Shown: positions 27,043 through 36,479 of the stretch, piece after piece
Layout of the letters: each line of letters opens with the position of its first letter
Position numbering within the stretch: the first letter of the stretch is position 1
Source: Chitinophagaceae bacterium
GTDB lineage: Bacteria; Bacteroidota; Bacteroidia; Chitinophagales; Chitinophagaceae
Assembly: GCA_027486835.1 (NCBI GenBank)
Contig: JAIXOJ010000216.1
Span: forward strand, 1 to 64,000
Direction of reading: 5' to 3'
Length of the DNA: 64,000 bases
Position numbers and translations under genes: made by a program
Notes under the pieces: model-generated
The model's database searches: none
What the model saw: the letters and a program-made list of their open reading frames with translations, nothing else
Told to the model about the DNA's origin: nothing

Positions 27043-27263
27043 TCCTTTTGAGGCTGCTAAGCTCCCTTTTGAGGTTGCTAAATGCCCTTTTGAAGCAACC
27101 AAGCTCCCTTTTGCAGCATCTAAGTGTCCTTTTATAGCATCTAAGCTCCCTTTTTGGGCAACTAAACGCCCTTTCGCAGCTTCTAAGAGCCCTTTTGAGG
27201 AATCTAACTGCCCTTTTGGAGCAACTAAGCTCCCTTTTGCGGGATCTAACTGCCCTTTTGCCC
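27043..27263. repeat. 21-bp tandem array D
   Basis: Ten full units of 21 bp plus a partial one. The constant blocks are CCCTTTTG at positions 1-8 and CTAA at about 15-18. Positions 9-10, 13-14 and 19-21 vary. Both strands are open because of the 3n period. It lies between divergent units, about 330 bp before the esterase-like gene. Confidence 0.93.
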
Positions 27264-27589
27264 TTTTTGGGCTTACTAGAAGCATTTTTCGATGATAATG
27301 TTTAACTGCTAACTTTTTTTTAGTGTGGGGATGACGAAATCATTTCACTACAATTCCTGCCGCTTGTGCAATTGGGTAAGGTTTTTCGCTATATTTTTTC
27401 TGTAAATGGGTTATGGGAATTAATAACATTGTCTGCTAATAGCCTTCTAGCAGCTATTTGGTTCAATAAATTCAAAGTAGACCTTTTTGTGAATATGCTT
27501 CATTGCCGATACATTTGGCTGGATTGACGCAATTGTGTTGCGTGTAACAAAAGGTTCTGCATCATTTTAATCAATAACTAAACAGAAAT

Positions 27590-28873
27590 ATGAAATCAAT
27601 TTTCGGAATAACTATCATTTTGATTGCTCTTGCTTTTAGCGTATCTGGACAAAGTAATAAAAGTGAATTTATTAAACCCATTTCGCAAATTTCATTAACA
27701 GACAAAGTTGATGACTTGCTTTTTTTAGATAAATGGGTAGGCAAAAAGAAAGTCGTTGGCTTGGGAGAAGTAACACACGGTTCAAAAGAAATCTTTGAAT
27801 TTAAGGTTAGGCTTGTTCAATACTTAGCTTTAAAGAAAAACGCAAAAGCAATAGTTATTGAAGCTAATATGGCTGATTGCTATGACATCAATAAATTTAT
27901 TACCACAGGTGACGGAAACCCAAGTGAGTTAATTAAGAATTTAAAAATTGCCAGTTTAAACTACAAAGAATTGGTGGACTTATTAGTCTTATTAAAAGAT
28001 ATTAACCTAACAAGGAAAGCAACTGAAAAGATTGAATTTTGGGGCTACGATGTGCAAGCACCTCAGTCAGCAGCAAAAATGGCTCTTACATTCTTTGAGA
28101 AATCAGGTTTAGGTTTATCCGACAGTATCAAAATAGGGGTTAATGAACTAATAAAAACTGGGAAAAGTATTTTTAGTATTAATCCTAAGAATGTTGAAGG
28201 TTATAGCAAGTCTATTGAAAACTTTTACACCACTTTCCAGGCAAACAAAAAAATACTCATTAAAAACAATAACGAAGCAGACTATCTTTTTAATGAAAGA
28301 TTGATTTATTCAATTAAACAATCCTTTATGCTCTTTACGGCAAAATCTCAAATGGACGCATTCTTTATGAGAGACAAACTCGGCTTTGACAATATAAAAT
28401 GGATTGTGGAAAATAAGAAAAAGTTTCCCGTTATATATTGGGCTCACAATGCCCATGTTTTGAAAAAGGAACTTTTTTACGATAATTTTATTACCACGGG
28501 CAACTGCCTTGCAAACGCTTTTAAATCCGACTATTTAGCTATCGGTTCTGTGTTCTATGAAGGTTCGGTAAAAGCCATAAAAGATGAAAAAAAGCCAAAA
28601 TACGAAGCAATTGATTTGCCCGAGGCTTACACGACTAGCGCAGAGACATTTTTCTCCAAACAAAAATTTGAGAACTTTTTCTTGAATATAAACCCCGCTA
28701 CCCAAAGCGATAATTGGAAAAAAGTTTTGACAGACTCCACAACAATTAGGAGTATTGGTACAGCTTATCAGCCAAACGAACCAGGAAGAAATTATCGTAA
28801 GACTATTTTTAATCAACAATTTGACCTAGTTTTTTTTATTCGTAAAAGCAGCACGCCTACAGAAAACAAGTAA
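27590..28873 (+). CDS. Erythromycin esterase family protein
   Basis: 427 residues. The signal peptide (1-20, ending FSVSGQ) suggests export. Family motifs: GLGEVTHGSKEIFEFK with the catalytic His, VIEANMADCYDIN, and WAHNAHV. Resistance enzymes EreA and EreB open the macrolide ring, but most family members, including this distant one, have unknown substrates. Resistance should not be assumed. Single-gene unit. Confidence 0.9.
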   Translation: MKSIFGITIILIALAFSVSGQSNKSEFIKPISQISLTDKVDDLLFLDKWVGKKKVVGLGEVTHGSKEIFEFKVRLVQYLALKKNAKAIVIEANMADCYDINKFITTGDGNPSELIKNLKIASLNYKELVDLLVLLKDINLTRKATEKIEFWGYDVQAPQSAAKMALTFFEKSGLGLSDSIKIGVNELIKTGKSIFSINPKNVEGYSKSIENFYTTFQANKKILIKNNNEADYLFNERLIYSIKQSFMLFTAKSQMDAFFMRDKLGFDNIKWIVENKKKFPVIYWAHNAHVLKKELFYDNFITTGNCLANAFKSDYLAIGSVFYEGSVKAIKDEKKPKYEAIDLPEAYTTSAETFFSKQKFENFFLNINPATQSDNWKKVLTDSTTIRSIGTAYQPNEPGRNYRKTIFNQQFDLVFFIRKSSTPTENK

Positions 28874-29279
28874 TAATGTAGATTAACGAACGGATAATAA
28901 CTACGTTTCGTTACGGCATAAGTACATGCAATGAAACCCTTGTTCTTATACCTAATAATTCTAAACAGTTAAATTTAAATATTTTGCAGTCTCACAAAAA
29001 AACATCTGCATAGAAAAGAAATATTCTTACGATTGCACTAAAACGCTCCCCTATAATCCCCTTAACCCACATTACAGGAGTTTTTGTGCGATTAGTTAAA
29101 CTTTATTGGTTAATTCTTAATAAATTTTGTTTTTTAGGGGGGTAGCGGCATTCTTGGCTCAAAATACGGATAAAAACGTGCGAAATTGATTTGCAGCCCC
29201 CAAAACAAACCCTAATACCCTCAACCCCATGACTTTCATAGATTTACAATTACTTATCTGCAATGTGGGTAAAGAAACA

Positions 29280-29314
29280 AAGAGGGGGCTTACCGAATTT
29301 GGTAGCCCCCTCTT
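29280..29314. terminator. Bidirectional terminator
   Basis: AAGAGGGGGCTTACC and GGTAGCCCCCTCTT form a stem with one bulge and a GAATTT loop, with A and T tracts outside. It separates the convergent esterase-like and DUF4290 genes. The region 28874-29279 before it shows no gene. Confidence 0.9.
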
Positions 29315-29347
29315 TTATATAGACAACTCCGTTGTGTGCCGATTTGT

Positions 29348-30133
29348 CTAATATCTTCCTTTTTTATAGCTCTTAGCACTATTTTTACTATTACCGTTTT
29401 TAACATCTGCCCCCCTAGCACTTTTTACTTCCCTGCTTGGATTGCTTTTGCTTTTAGACTTAGAGCCGCTTTTCATGTTGTGTACATTCTGCGTATCTCC
29501 GCCTGCATGGTTACCAAAATTATCACTACGGTTTTGAATAATTATTGCCCTATTGAATTCTTCCCGATCAAGAACGGGCTGCTTGAACTTCATTGTTGAC
29601 AAGTCTAAGTTCAGTTGCCCATCAGTCATTTCTAGAAGTTCAACCCTTATGGCTTCATCATGCACCATTTCTTTGTGGTGCATTTGATAGCTCAATTTCA
29701 TGTAGTAAGCAATGGTTGAGGTAAAAGCAGATTTTTTGGCCGGATCAGGTTCCTTCAGTGCCTTCTTAACCACCTGCATGATGTTCTTACCCAAATGCGC
29801 ATATTTAGCATGCTTACTTGGATACTTCATCGGCTTACCCTTTTGCTTATACGTATCTTTTTGAGGAATGGGATATGGACTATCCACATCGAGTGAAAAA
29901 TCGCTTATCTCAAAAAGATGATCCCACAGCATGTGCCGATAATCTTCCACACTCCGTAAATGAGGATTCAAATCGCCCATTAATTCAATCACTGCCCTGG
30001 CTTGTTGATTTCGCTTTTCTCTATCCTCAATCGTTAATAGATAATCAACCATCCGTTGGATATGTCTTCCGTATTCCCTAAGCCCAAGTAGTTTTCTACT
30101 GGTGTTATACTGTAATGAATTCATTAGGAACAA
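29348..30133 (-). CDS. DUF4290 domain protein
   Basis: 261 residues. The conserved N-terminal region YNTSRKLLGLREYGRHIQRMV and the helical body to about residue 195 match DUF4290, a family found in Bacteroidota. Residues about 215-261 form a disordered Lys/Ser-rich tail (GSKSKSKSN). Function unknown. The start may be the Met at 30124. It is 25 bp downstream of tig and probably cotranscribed with it. Confidence 0.9.
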   Translation of the reverse strand: MFLMNSLQYNTSRKLLGLREYGRHIQRMVDYLLTIEDREKRNQQARAVIELMGDLNPHLRSVEDYRHMLWDHLFEISDFSLDVDSPYPIPQKDTYKQKGKPMKYPSKHAKYAHLGKNIMQVVKKALKEPDPAKKSAFTSTIAYYMKLSYQMHHKEMVHDEAIRVELLEMTDGQLNLDLSTMKFKQPVLDREEFNRAIIIQNRSDNFGNHAGGDTQNVHNMKSGSKSKSKSNPSREVKSARGADVKNGNSKNSAKSYKKGRY

Positions 30134-30158
30134 AAATTAGCGTGAAAATTGGATGGTG

Positions 30159-31535
30159 TTAAAAATGATGATGGTGTAGTTGTTTAGCAAATGCTTCTGC
30201 ACTTATCTGTTCAACTTTAGTTGGGGTTAAACGACTAGCAATAGTAGATAATAGTTTTGATACTCTAACTCCATGAGCTGCGTCGCTGGTGAATTTCTTG
30301 TCTTGTACCATTTTAATTGCGTATTCATCAAGGGTTTCTGGCGGAAACATGCTCACTTGATTTCCTAGAAATTGGTACACTTGTGCTCTAGCAGCATTCA
30401 ACATGTCTTCTTGAGTTACTTTTATCTGTTCTTTATCGCCTAATCTGGTAACAATAACATTCCACTTTACTTGAGCAAGAAACGTTTTAAAAGTATCATG
30501 CTCATTAAGACCACTGTTCTTCCGGTCGTGTAGCATATATTGAAACACCTTTACTAGAAAATGCTCTGGCAGGTCTACATTTAATTCATCTACAAGATAA
30601 TGATAAACCTGATCTAGTATTTGCCGATTCGATTCCTGATTGTAGTATTGACTGATTTCTGCTTTTAGTTTTTCTCTTAATTCTGCTTCTGTATTCACAG
30701 ATTTGTCAGTATACACTTTTTCGAAAAATGCCACATCCAATGGCGCACTTTCGATATAATTAACCTTAAGTATAGTCATTTGAAAATGCTTGCTTAAGTT
30801 ACTTTCCTCGTTAGTATCCACCATCAACCTATTGAGTATTGCTTTACGATCTAAATCGGAAAAAGCAGTTGACATAGGGACAAAAACCGTTTCATCAATT
30901 TTTTTTCCTACTAATGTAGCACTAAACGCAGGTGTAAAATGATTAACAAGTACAGCAATGGATTGATTAACACCGCCTTCTACAACTTCCCCAGTTTCAG
31001 TAACTTCTACAAATGAGGCATTAATCATACAACTATCATTAACTACATGATCGGGTTCTGTTTCAACGCCATACTCATTTCGCAGCCTAGTTATTTCCTT
31101 GGTTACCATTTCATCAGTAATTTCTACTTCAAATTTGGTAACGGGTATGTTTAACAAATCGACATCAACATCAGGCATTAATCCAACCTCGTAGGGGAAT
31201 GAAATATCTGTAGAGCTAGTAATGTCAATATCTTCTATGTCCTTTATGCTGTAAAGAGAAACTGGTGTGTACAGGAATTTCGTTTCACTTTTCGTAAGGA
31301 AGTTAGACAATTCTGCATTTGCTTTTTTAAGCAGGATATCAGCAAAATATTTTGCTCCTAATTTTTTTACTAGAACCGCTTTAGGTACCATTCCTTTTCT
31401 AAATCCAGGAAGTGTATATTTTTTAGCGTAATCTTTTATTCCTGCATCAACATCTGTTTGATAATCTTGAGTAGAGAGGGAAACAGTTAGTTTTTCATGT
31501 AGCAAACCAATGTTTTCTCTGGTAATTGTTGCCAT
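30159..31535 (-). CDS. tig: Trigger factor
   Basis: 458-residue ribosome-associated chaperone. The ribosome-binding loop is GFRKGMVPKAV (about residues 44-54). The central peptidyl-prolyl isomerase domain is divergent, as often in Bacteroidota. The C-terminal helical arms follow, ending in a His-rich tail (LHHHHF). It binds nascent chains at the exit tunnel. First gene of a unit with the DUF4290 gene. Confidence 0.95.
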   Translation of the reverse strand: MATITRENIGLLHEKLTVSLSTQDYQTDVDAGIKDYAKKYTLPGFRKGMVPKAVLVKKLGAKYFADILLKKANAELSNFLTKSETKFLYTPVSLYSIKDIEDIDITSSTDISFPYEVGLMPDVDVDLLNIPVTKFEVEITDEMVTKEITRLRNEYGVETEPDHVVNDSCMINASFVEVTETGEVVEGGVNQSIAVLVNHFTPAFSATLVGKKIDETVFVPMSTAFSDLDRKAILNRLMVDTNEESNLSKHFQMTILKVNYIESAPLDVAFFEKVYTDKSVNTEAELREKLKAEISQYYNQESNRQILDQVYHYLVDELNVDLPEHFLVKVFQYMLHDRKNSGLNEHDTFKTFLAQVKWNVIVTRLGDKEQIKVTQEDMLNAARAQVYQFLGNQVSMFPPETLDEYAIKMVQDKKFTSDAAHGVRVSKLLSTIASRLTPTKVEQISAEAFAKQLHHHHF

Positions 31536-31582
31536 AAGTAAATTTAAGTATCCTCCTTAGGGGAGGCGGAAGGTTTAAAATT

Positions 31583-31616
31583 AAAAAAAGCCCCTCAGGT
31601 ATAAGGGGCTTTTTTT
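31583..31616 (-). terminator. Terminator after tRNA-Leu
   Basis: AAAAAAAGCCCCT pairs perfectly with AGGGGCTTTTTTT across an 8-base loop. It lies 12 bp past the 3' end of the minus-strand tRNA-Leu and before tig. Confidence 0.92.
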
Positions 31617-31628
31617 TGTAAAAGAAGT

Positions 31629-31709
31629 GCGGATGATAGGGGTCGAACCTACATGCCTCACGGCGCTAGATCCTAAGTCTAGTGCGTCTGCCAATTTCGC
31701 CACATCCGC
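31629..31709 (-). tRNA. tRNA-Leu (anticodon TAG)
   Basis: 81 nt on the minus strand. The acceptor stem GCGGATG pairs with CATCCGC, with discriminator A and no encoded CCA. The anticodon stem CTAGA/TCTAG encloses loop CTTAGGA, anticodon TAG. The long variable arm is typical of class II tRNA. It reads CUN codons. Confidence 0.96.
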
Positions 31710-31890
31710 AGACAGGTCGGCAAATGTATGGGAATGAATCCAATAATTTACCTTCTTCATTAAAAGAATTAACAGGTTTTTTTAACATGGTTTAATTCAA
31801 TGAAAATGATTCACCAAATTAATTTAAATCCTGCTTGTTATTTTTAAGTGCTTCCTACCTTTTTAATCAGAGAATTAAACGGATGTCTTA

Positions 31891-32280
31891 TTAAGGTTTA
31901 CTAACAATAGCTATTACACTTATTTCAACATTTACATTTTTAGGTAATCCTTTTACTGCAACAGTTTCCCGAGCTGGAAAATCTGCTGAAAAATAACTTC
32001 CATACACCTCGTTTACTTCGCTAAACAAATTCATGTCGCTAAGGAAAATGGTTGTTTTCACAATGTTTTCAACAGATGCGCCTGCTTCGGTAAGTATAGC
32101 TATCAAATTATCCATTACCTGAGTCGTTTCCAGATGAATGGTAGCATTATTCAACTGGCCTGTTTTGGGATCGATGCATATCTGACCACTTACAAATAAC
32201 CAATCGCCTGCCCTTACTGCCTGACTATAGGGACCAATTGGCGAAGGGGCGTTAACTGTATTGACAATATTTTTTTTCAT
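31891..32280 (-). CDS. ridA: RidA family enamine/imine deaminase
   Basis: 129 residues of the YjgF/YER057c/UK114 family, which hydrolyses reactive 2-aminoacrylate-type enamines made by PLP enzymes. The catalytic Arg is in FPARETVAVKGLP, and SGQICIDPKTG and VKTTIFLSDM are conserved. It forms a cytosolic trimer. Likely cotranscribed with the TPR gene upstream (63 bp gap). Confidence 0.95.
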   Translation of the reverse strand: MKKNIVNTVNAPSPIGPYSQAVRAGDWLFVSGQICIDPKTGQLNNATIHLETTQVMDNLIAILTEAGASVENIVKTTIFLSDMNLFSEVNEVYGSYFSADFPARETVAVKGLPKNVNVEISVIAIVSKP

Positions 32281-32343
32281 CTAGCTAGTATTTGTTTTTG
32301 GTCAATTATCAAATTCGTTGAGCCACTAAAGTAGAAGTAGCAA

Positions 32344-33000
32344 TTATCCTGGCATTCTAGAGATATATTTTTCAATTTGCACAATTTGCTCAACCACTTG
32401 TTTTGTCTTTGGCTTGCATTCTTTTGCTTTTTTAAAATAATCCTTGGCCGGCCTGAATTGCTTTTTGTTAATGTAAATCTGACACATGCTTAAATTGGCT
32501 ACCGCTTCACTTTCTCTATCTGCAAAACCCAAACGAATGGCTGCACGCATATAGCTTTCTGCCTCTTTTAAATCTCCTTTTTGCATAGCCATCATGCCTA
32601 GTTGTAGTTTGTTGGCTCCTTCTGCCTGAGGCATTGGGCTTCCAATTGAAGCACTTTCTTTCAAGAATTTCTCCGCGTTTGTAAAATCATTACTCATCAT
32701 GGCAAGATTGCCCTTAATGGAGTAATAGGTACTTCTTACTGGTGCATACAAAAGATTAGGATACCATACAGAATCAAGAATTTTTTGCACCGCCTTTACA
32801 TCACCAGATTCCATCGGCCCTTGAATAAGGCGGAGTGGTCCAATAAAAAAATGACTTGCCAATCCAATTACACCAACAAAATATAGTGGAAAAACGGGCC
32901 AGAAACCAGCGAACCCAGTTAGATTCAAAACAACACTTATCACTAGTACAGAAACACTCAGCCAAAACCGATACTGAATAATCAAATTGTAAAACTTCAT
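32344..33000 (-). CDS. Membrane-anchored TPR protein
   Basis: 218 residues. Two transmembrane helices near the N-terminus (about 11-28 and 32-51) are followed by tetratricopeptide-like helical repeats (about 75-205, for example NAEKFLKESASIGSPMPQAE and EAESYMRAAIRLG). Probably a membrane-bound scaffold facing the cytosol. Partner unknown. Confidence 0.85.
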   Translation of the reverse strand: MKFYNLIIQYRFWLSVSVLVISVVLNLTGFAGFWPVFPLYFVGVIGLASHFFIGPLRLIQGPMESGDVKAVQKILDSVWYPNLLYAPVRSTYYSIKGNLAMMSNDFTNAEKFLKESASIGSPMPQAEGANKLQLGMMAMQKGDLKEAESYMRAAIRLGFADRESEAVANLSMCQIYINKKQFRPAKDYFKKAKECKPKTKQVVEQIVQIEKYISRMPG

Positions 33001-33210
33001 AAATAAAATATAGCGTCCAAATATACAGGCAGAGCTGTAATTAAGTCGGAAAGGAAGTTGGTCATGCCTCTTTGGATTTAATTGAGCACTTCAATAAAAT
33101 ATAATACCAGTTACTTCCATTCGAATGTTCTTAGGTTAGTATTAAATTAATTCCACCCAAAAATCTAAAAATGGCTGAGGACATTTAGATTTACCTCTTT
33201 TTAAATTCTA

Positions 33211-34107
33211 TTGCACGAGGTGGTTCGCAAACAATTTTTACAATCTATTCTAGGTTTTACAGCTATGACAACACTCTATGGGTTACAAACATTCGCTAAC
33301 ACATTGGCGCAACAGGAAACGTTGATGCCTGTGCTTTTCATTGGACATGGCTCTCCCATGAATGCTATACAAAACAATGAGTTTACATTGGGGTGGCAAA
33401 AAATTGCGGGGGAGATTCCTAAACCTACAGCTATACTTTGCATTTCTGCCCACTGGGAAACCAAAGGGACTTTCGTTACGGCAATGGAAAAACCTGCCAC
33501 CATCCACGATTTTGGGGGATTTCCACAAGCATTATTTGATGTTCAATATCCTGCCCCTGGTAGCAAATGGCTAGCAAACGAAACAAGGGACTCACTAACA
33601 CATACGACGGTAGGTTTAAATGAAACTTGGGGATTTGACCATGGCTGCTGGAGCATATTAAAGCAACTTTACCCTACAGCAGATGTACCTGTGGTACAAA
33701 TGAGTATTGATTACTCAAAGGATGCCCAGTATCATTTCAATTTGGCAAAAGAACTTGTGGGTCTTAGGAAAAAAGGTGTTTTAGTCATTGGTAGTGGCAA
33801 CATGGTGCACAACTTTCAATATGCTAATTTTAATAGTTTAATAAGCAACCAACACCAAGGACATGATTGGGCCATCGAAGCTAATGAACAACTCAAACAT
33901 TTTATTAGCGATAACAACTTAAAGCCCCTAATCCAATACCAGCAACACAGTCAAGCATTTCGTTTGGCGGCTCCCACACCAGAACATTATTTACCCATGC
34001 TCTATGCGCTAGCTTTAAGGGATAACAACGACTCTTTAAAGTTTTTTAATGATGCCATAATAGGTGGATCATTTTCGATGACCTCTTTTATCATCGACAA
34101 AAAATAA
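33211..34107 (+). CDS. ygiD: YgiD/LigB-type extradiol dioxygenase
   Basis: 298 residues from a TTG at 33211; the next in-frame ATG is 33265. The N-terminal stretch (RKQFLQSILGFTAMTTL...) looks like an export signal, unlike cytosolic E. coli YgiD. Metal-ligand motifs are present: GHGSPMNA, SAHWET, FDHGCW and GNMVHNF. The family opens catechol rings such as 4,5-DOPA; the natural substrate here is not known. Single-gene unit. Confidence 0.9.
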   Translation: MHEVVRKQFLQSILGFTAMTTLYGLQTFANTLAQQETLMPVLFIGHGSPMNAIQNNEFTLGWQKIAGEIPKPTAILCISAHWETKGTFVTAMEKPATIHDFGGFPQALFDVQYPAPGSKWLANETRDSLTHTTVGLNETWGFDHGCWSILKQLYPTADVPVVQMSIDYSKDAQYHFNLAKELVGLRKKGVLVIGSGNMVHNFQYANFNSLISNQHQGHDWAIEANEQLKHFISDNNLKPLIQYQQHSQAFRLAAPTPEHYLPMLYALALRDNNDSLKFFNDAIIGGSFSMTSFIIDKK

Positions 34108-34424
34108 ACTTTATCGGCAAGGCTGCAACATAGGGGTTAACATAAATTGATACTATCGATAGAATGTAATTGCTTCCTAAAATGATAGTTGGTCATTTTT
34201 ATTGGGGAAATTCAATTTGATGGATATTATATGGTGGCAAAAACAAAAACTCTTTTTCCGAAGACAATGAGTCGTATTTTGTTTCAAAAAGCTATTTTTC
34301 TACATCAGTGTCAATCTAAATGGGAAGTGCCCTTACCCCACATGTATTTGAAATTACCATCGATACATTTTACAAAGCAATTTCCATATACTTGCATCTA
34401 TGTTTGTTCAAATTGTTTTGCTAA
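34108..34424. other. Intergenic region, no gene seen
   Basis: 317 bp before the LytS-type kinase gene. A short CTATCGATAG palindrome lies near 34153. A 79-codon open frame (34189) overlaps the kinase start and has no protein-like features. The region probably contains the kinase promoter. Confidence 0.5.
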
Positions 34425-35474
34425 ATGAAAAATAACAACATTGCTTATTGGGCATGTCAAACAGGAGGGTGGTTATCCTATGGCTTTTCCATGTTTCTAT
34501 TTGCTTTTACCTCTGATCAAAGTTTAAGCAAAATCAGGTATGGAAGAATTGGTATTGGTATTACTTTGGGCTTCTTAGTTACACTATTATTACGCGAGTT
34601 TATTTTAAATTTTCATTTGCATCCACCTTTATCAAAAAACAAATGGTGGATGATTTTTTGTACGGTCATTGCGACAGCATTTTTATATAGCGTGGCCAAC
34701 AGTGCATTGGTAGAATGGACTCATTTGTATAATCCAGAGAAAAAAGTAAGTATCCAACAACGTACGCTTTACAATTTTATTTCGGATGGCCCTATTATAT
34801 TTGCTTGGGCAAGTTTTTATTATTTATGGCAATATATAGAAATTAATACCTCAAGCCAACTAGATAAAATACGTCTTGAAAGCTTAGTAAAAGATTTAGA
34901 GCTTAAAACCATAAAATCGCATATCAATCCTCACTTTATTTTCAATGCCCTGAATAGTATTAGGGCACTTGTGGATGAAAATCCTGAAAGTGCTAGAACA
35001 GCCATAACGCTTTTAAGTAGCATTTTACGAAGCAGTATGCAGGCAGAAAAACTAGAACTAGCGCCGCTTGAAAGAGAAATTGGAATTATAAAAGATTATC
35101 TAGCGCTAGAAAAAATACGATTTGAAGATAGGCTTTCGGTTATTTATGATATTGATATAAACTCCTTGAGCCAAATGGTACCACCAATGATGTTGCAAAC
35201 TTTGGTGGAAAATGCACTCAAACATGGCATTGGAAAACTAAAAAAGGGTGGTGAAATAAGGGTTATCTCTCGCATGAATGCCTCAAATTTAGAATTATTG
35301 GTGCAAAATACTGGTCAACTTCCTTCCAATGCCAACCACGAAGGTTTTGGAATTGCCAGCACCCACAACCGGCTTAACCTGCTGTATGGAAAAGAAGCAG
35401 TTTTTAATCTGCAAAAATTGAATGACAACACTGTAGAGGCAAAAGTTTCTATTCCCATTACTAACCAAAACTAA
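34425..35474 (+). CDS. LytS-type membrane histidine kinase
   Basis: 349 residues. Four transmembrane helices (about 8-28, 40-62, 70-90, 118-140) are followed by a His_kinase domain with the phospho-acceptor His in KSHINPHFIFNALNSIRAL. The HATPase region has TLVENALKHG and GFGIASTHNRLNLLYG. No extracellular sensor domain, so the signal may be sensed within the membrane. It lies 47 bp before its LytTR response regulator and they form a two-component system. Confidence 0.95.
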   Translation: MKNNNIAYWACQTGGWLSYGFSMFLFAFTSDQSLSKIRYGRIGIGITLGFLVTLLLREFILNFHLHPPLSKNKWWMIFCTVIATAFLYSVANSALVEWTHLYNPEKKVSIQQRTLYNFISDGPIIFAWASFYYLWQYIEINTSSQLDKIRLESLVKDLELKTIKSHINPHFIFNALNSIRALVDENPESARTAITLLSSILRSSMQAEKLELAPLEREIGIIKDYLALEKIRFEDRLSVIYDIDINSLSQMVPPMMLQTLVENALKHGIGKLKKGGEIRVISRMNASNLELLVQNTGQLPSNANHEGFGIASTHNRLNLLYGKEAVFNLQKLNDNTVEAKVSIPITNQN

Positions 35475-35521
35475 AGCTTCAGCACTAAAACCATTTACTT
35501 TTTACCAATAAATATTTTTTA

Positions 35522-36262
35522 ATGAAAATGCATATCACCGCTATTATCATCGATGATGAAAGACTAGCAAGAATTGAGCTAAGGAAATTATTGCAAGAAT
35601 ACCCTGAAATTGAGATTCTAGAAGAAGCAGCAAATGCAGACGAGGCAATTGAAAAAATTGAACAGCACAATCCTGATTTGATTTTTCTTGACATTCAAAT
35701 GCCTGGCAAAACAGGATTTGATCTTCTAGCAGAATTGGACGCACCTCCAAAAGTTATATTCACTACTGCTTATGATGAGTATGCCATCAAGGCATTTGAA
35801 GTAAATGCTTTAGATTATTTACTAAAACCAATAGAACCGAAACGCCTTTTCGATTCTATTGCAAAACTGCATGATGAATTAGACAAAGAAAAGAATGACA
35901 GCTCTTCAGGAGGAGGTAAGGGTTTGTTGAATGAAAACGATAAAGTTTTTGTGAAAGATGGCGACCGCTGTTGGTTTGTACAGCTCAACGAAATTAGAAT
36001 GTTTGAAAGTGCAGGAAATTATGCTAAGGTATTTTTTGGCACAAACAAACCGCTAATTCTAAAATCATTAAACGCTTTAGAAGAACGATTAGATGAAAGA
36101 GTCTTTTTTAGGGCAAACAGAAAGCACATTATCAATTTGCAGTGGGTAGTAAAGATTGAACCTTATTTCAATGGAGGTTTATTAGTAGATCTCAAAGGCG
36201 GAGAACGCATTGAGATAAGCCGCAGACAAACTGTTAAGTTTAAAGAACAAATGAGTCTATAA
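35522..36262 (+). CDS. LytTR-family response regulator
   Basis: 246 residues. The receiver domain (about 4-120) has D57 as phospho-acceptor (DLIFLDIQMPG) and the acidic pair D11-D12. A Ser/Gly linker follows near 130, then the LytTR DNA-binding domain (about 140-243, VFVKDGDRCWFVQLNEIRM...FFRANRKHIINL). Partner of the kinase at 34425. Target genes cannot be told. Confidence 0.95.
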   Translation: MKMHITAIIIDDERLARIELRKLLQEYPEIEILEEAANADEAIEKIEQHNPDLIFLDIQMPGKTGFDLLAELDAPPKVIFTTAYDEYAIKAFEVNALDYLLKPIEPKRLFDSIAKLHDELDKEKNDSSSGGGKGLLNENDKVFVKDGDRCWFVQLNEIRMFESAGNYAKVFFGTNKPLILKSLNALEERLDERVFFRANRKHIINLQWVVKIEPYFNGGLLVDLKGGERIEISRRQTVKFKEQMSL

Positions 36263-36396
36263 GTAGGTCTTCGCTTAAAGTTCCATCACTACTAATGGCA
36301 TTAGTTGAGCAAAATTTTATTTGAATTCTACCTTAAACCCTCGGATTAATTGGTGAAAATAGTGTAGCATGTCGCTTAAAAAAATCGCTATAAAGA

Positions 36397-36443
36397 AAAA
36401 AGCTGGGAGATATGCACCTATTGTGCGATACCTCCCAGCTTTT
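36397..36443. terminator. Bidirectional terminator
   Basis: AAAAAGCTGGGAG pairs with CTCCCAGCTTTT, with an inner TGCAC/GTGCG stem. It lies between the convergent response-regulator and RNase G genes. Confidence 0.88.
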
Positions 36444-36479
36444 GAATGAAACTCATTCGTGTAAATAAATGTAAATGGG

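Noticed and set aside
26986-27295. Open frames on both strands over array D
   Set aside because: Same reason: period 21 keeps frames open. No signal peptide, domain or start context supports a protein.
27590-28873. Macrolide resistance gene
   Set aside because: Only the superfamily motifs are seen. Distance from EreA/EreB and a signal peptide do not support a resistance claim.
34189-34428. 79-codon open frame before the LytS-type kinase
   Set aside because: Overlaps the kinase start, has no domain and lies in a region likely to hold the promoter.
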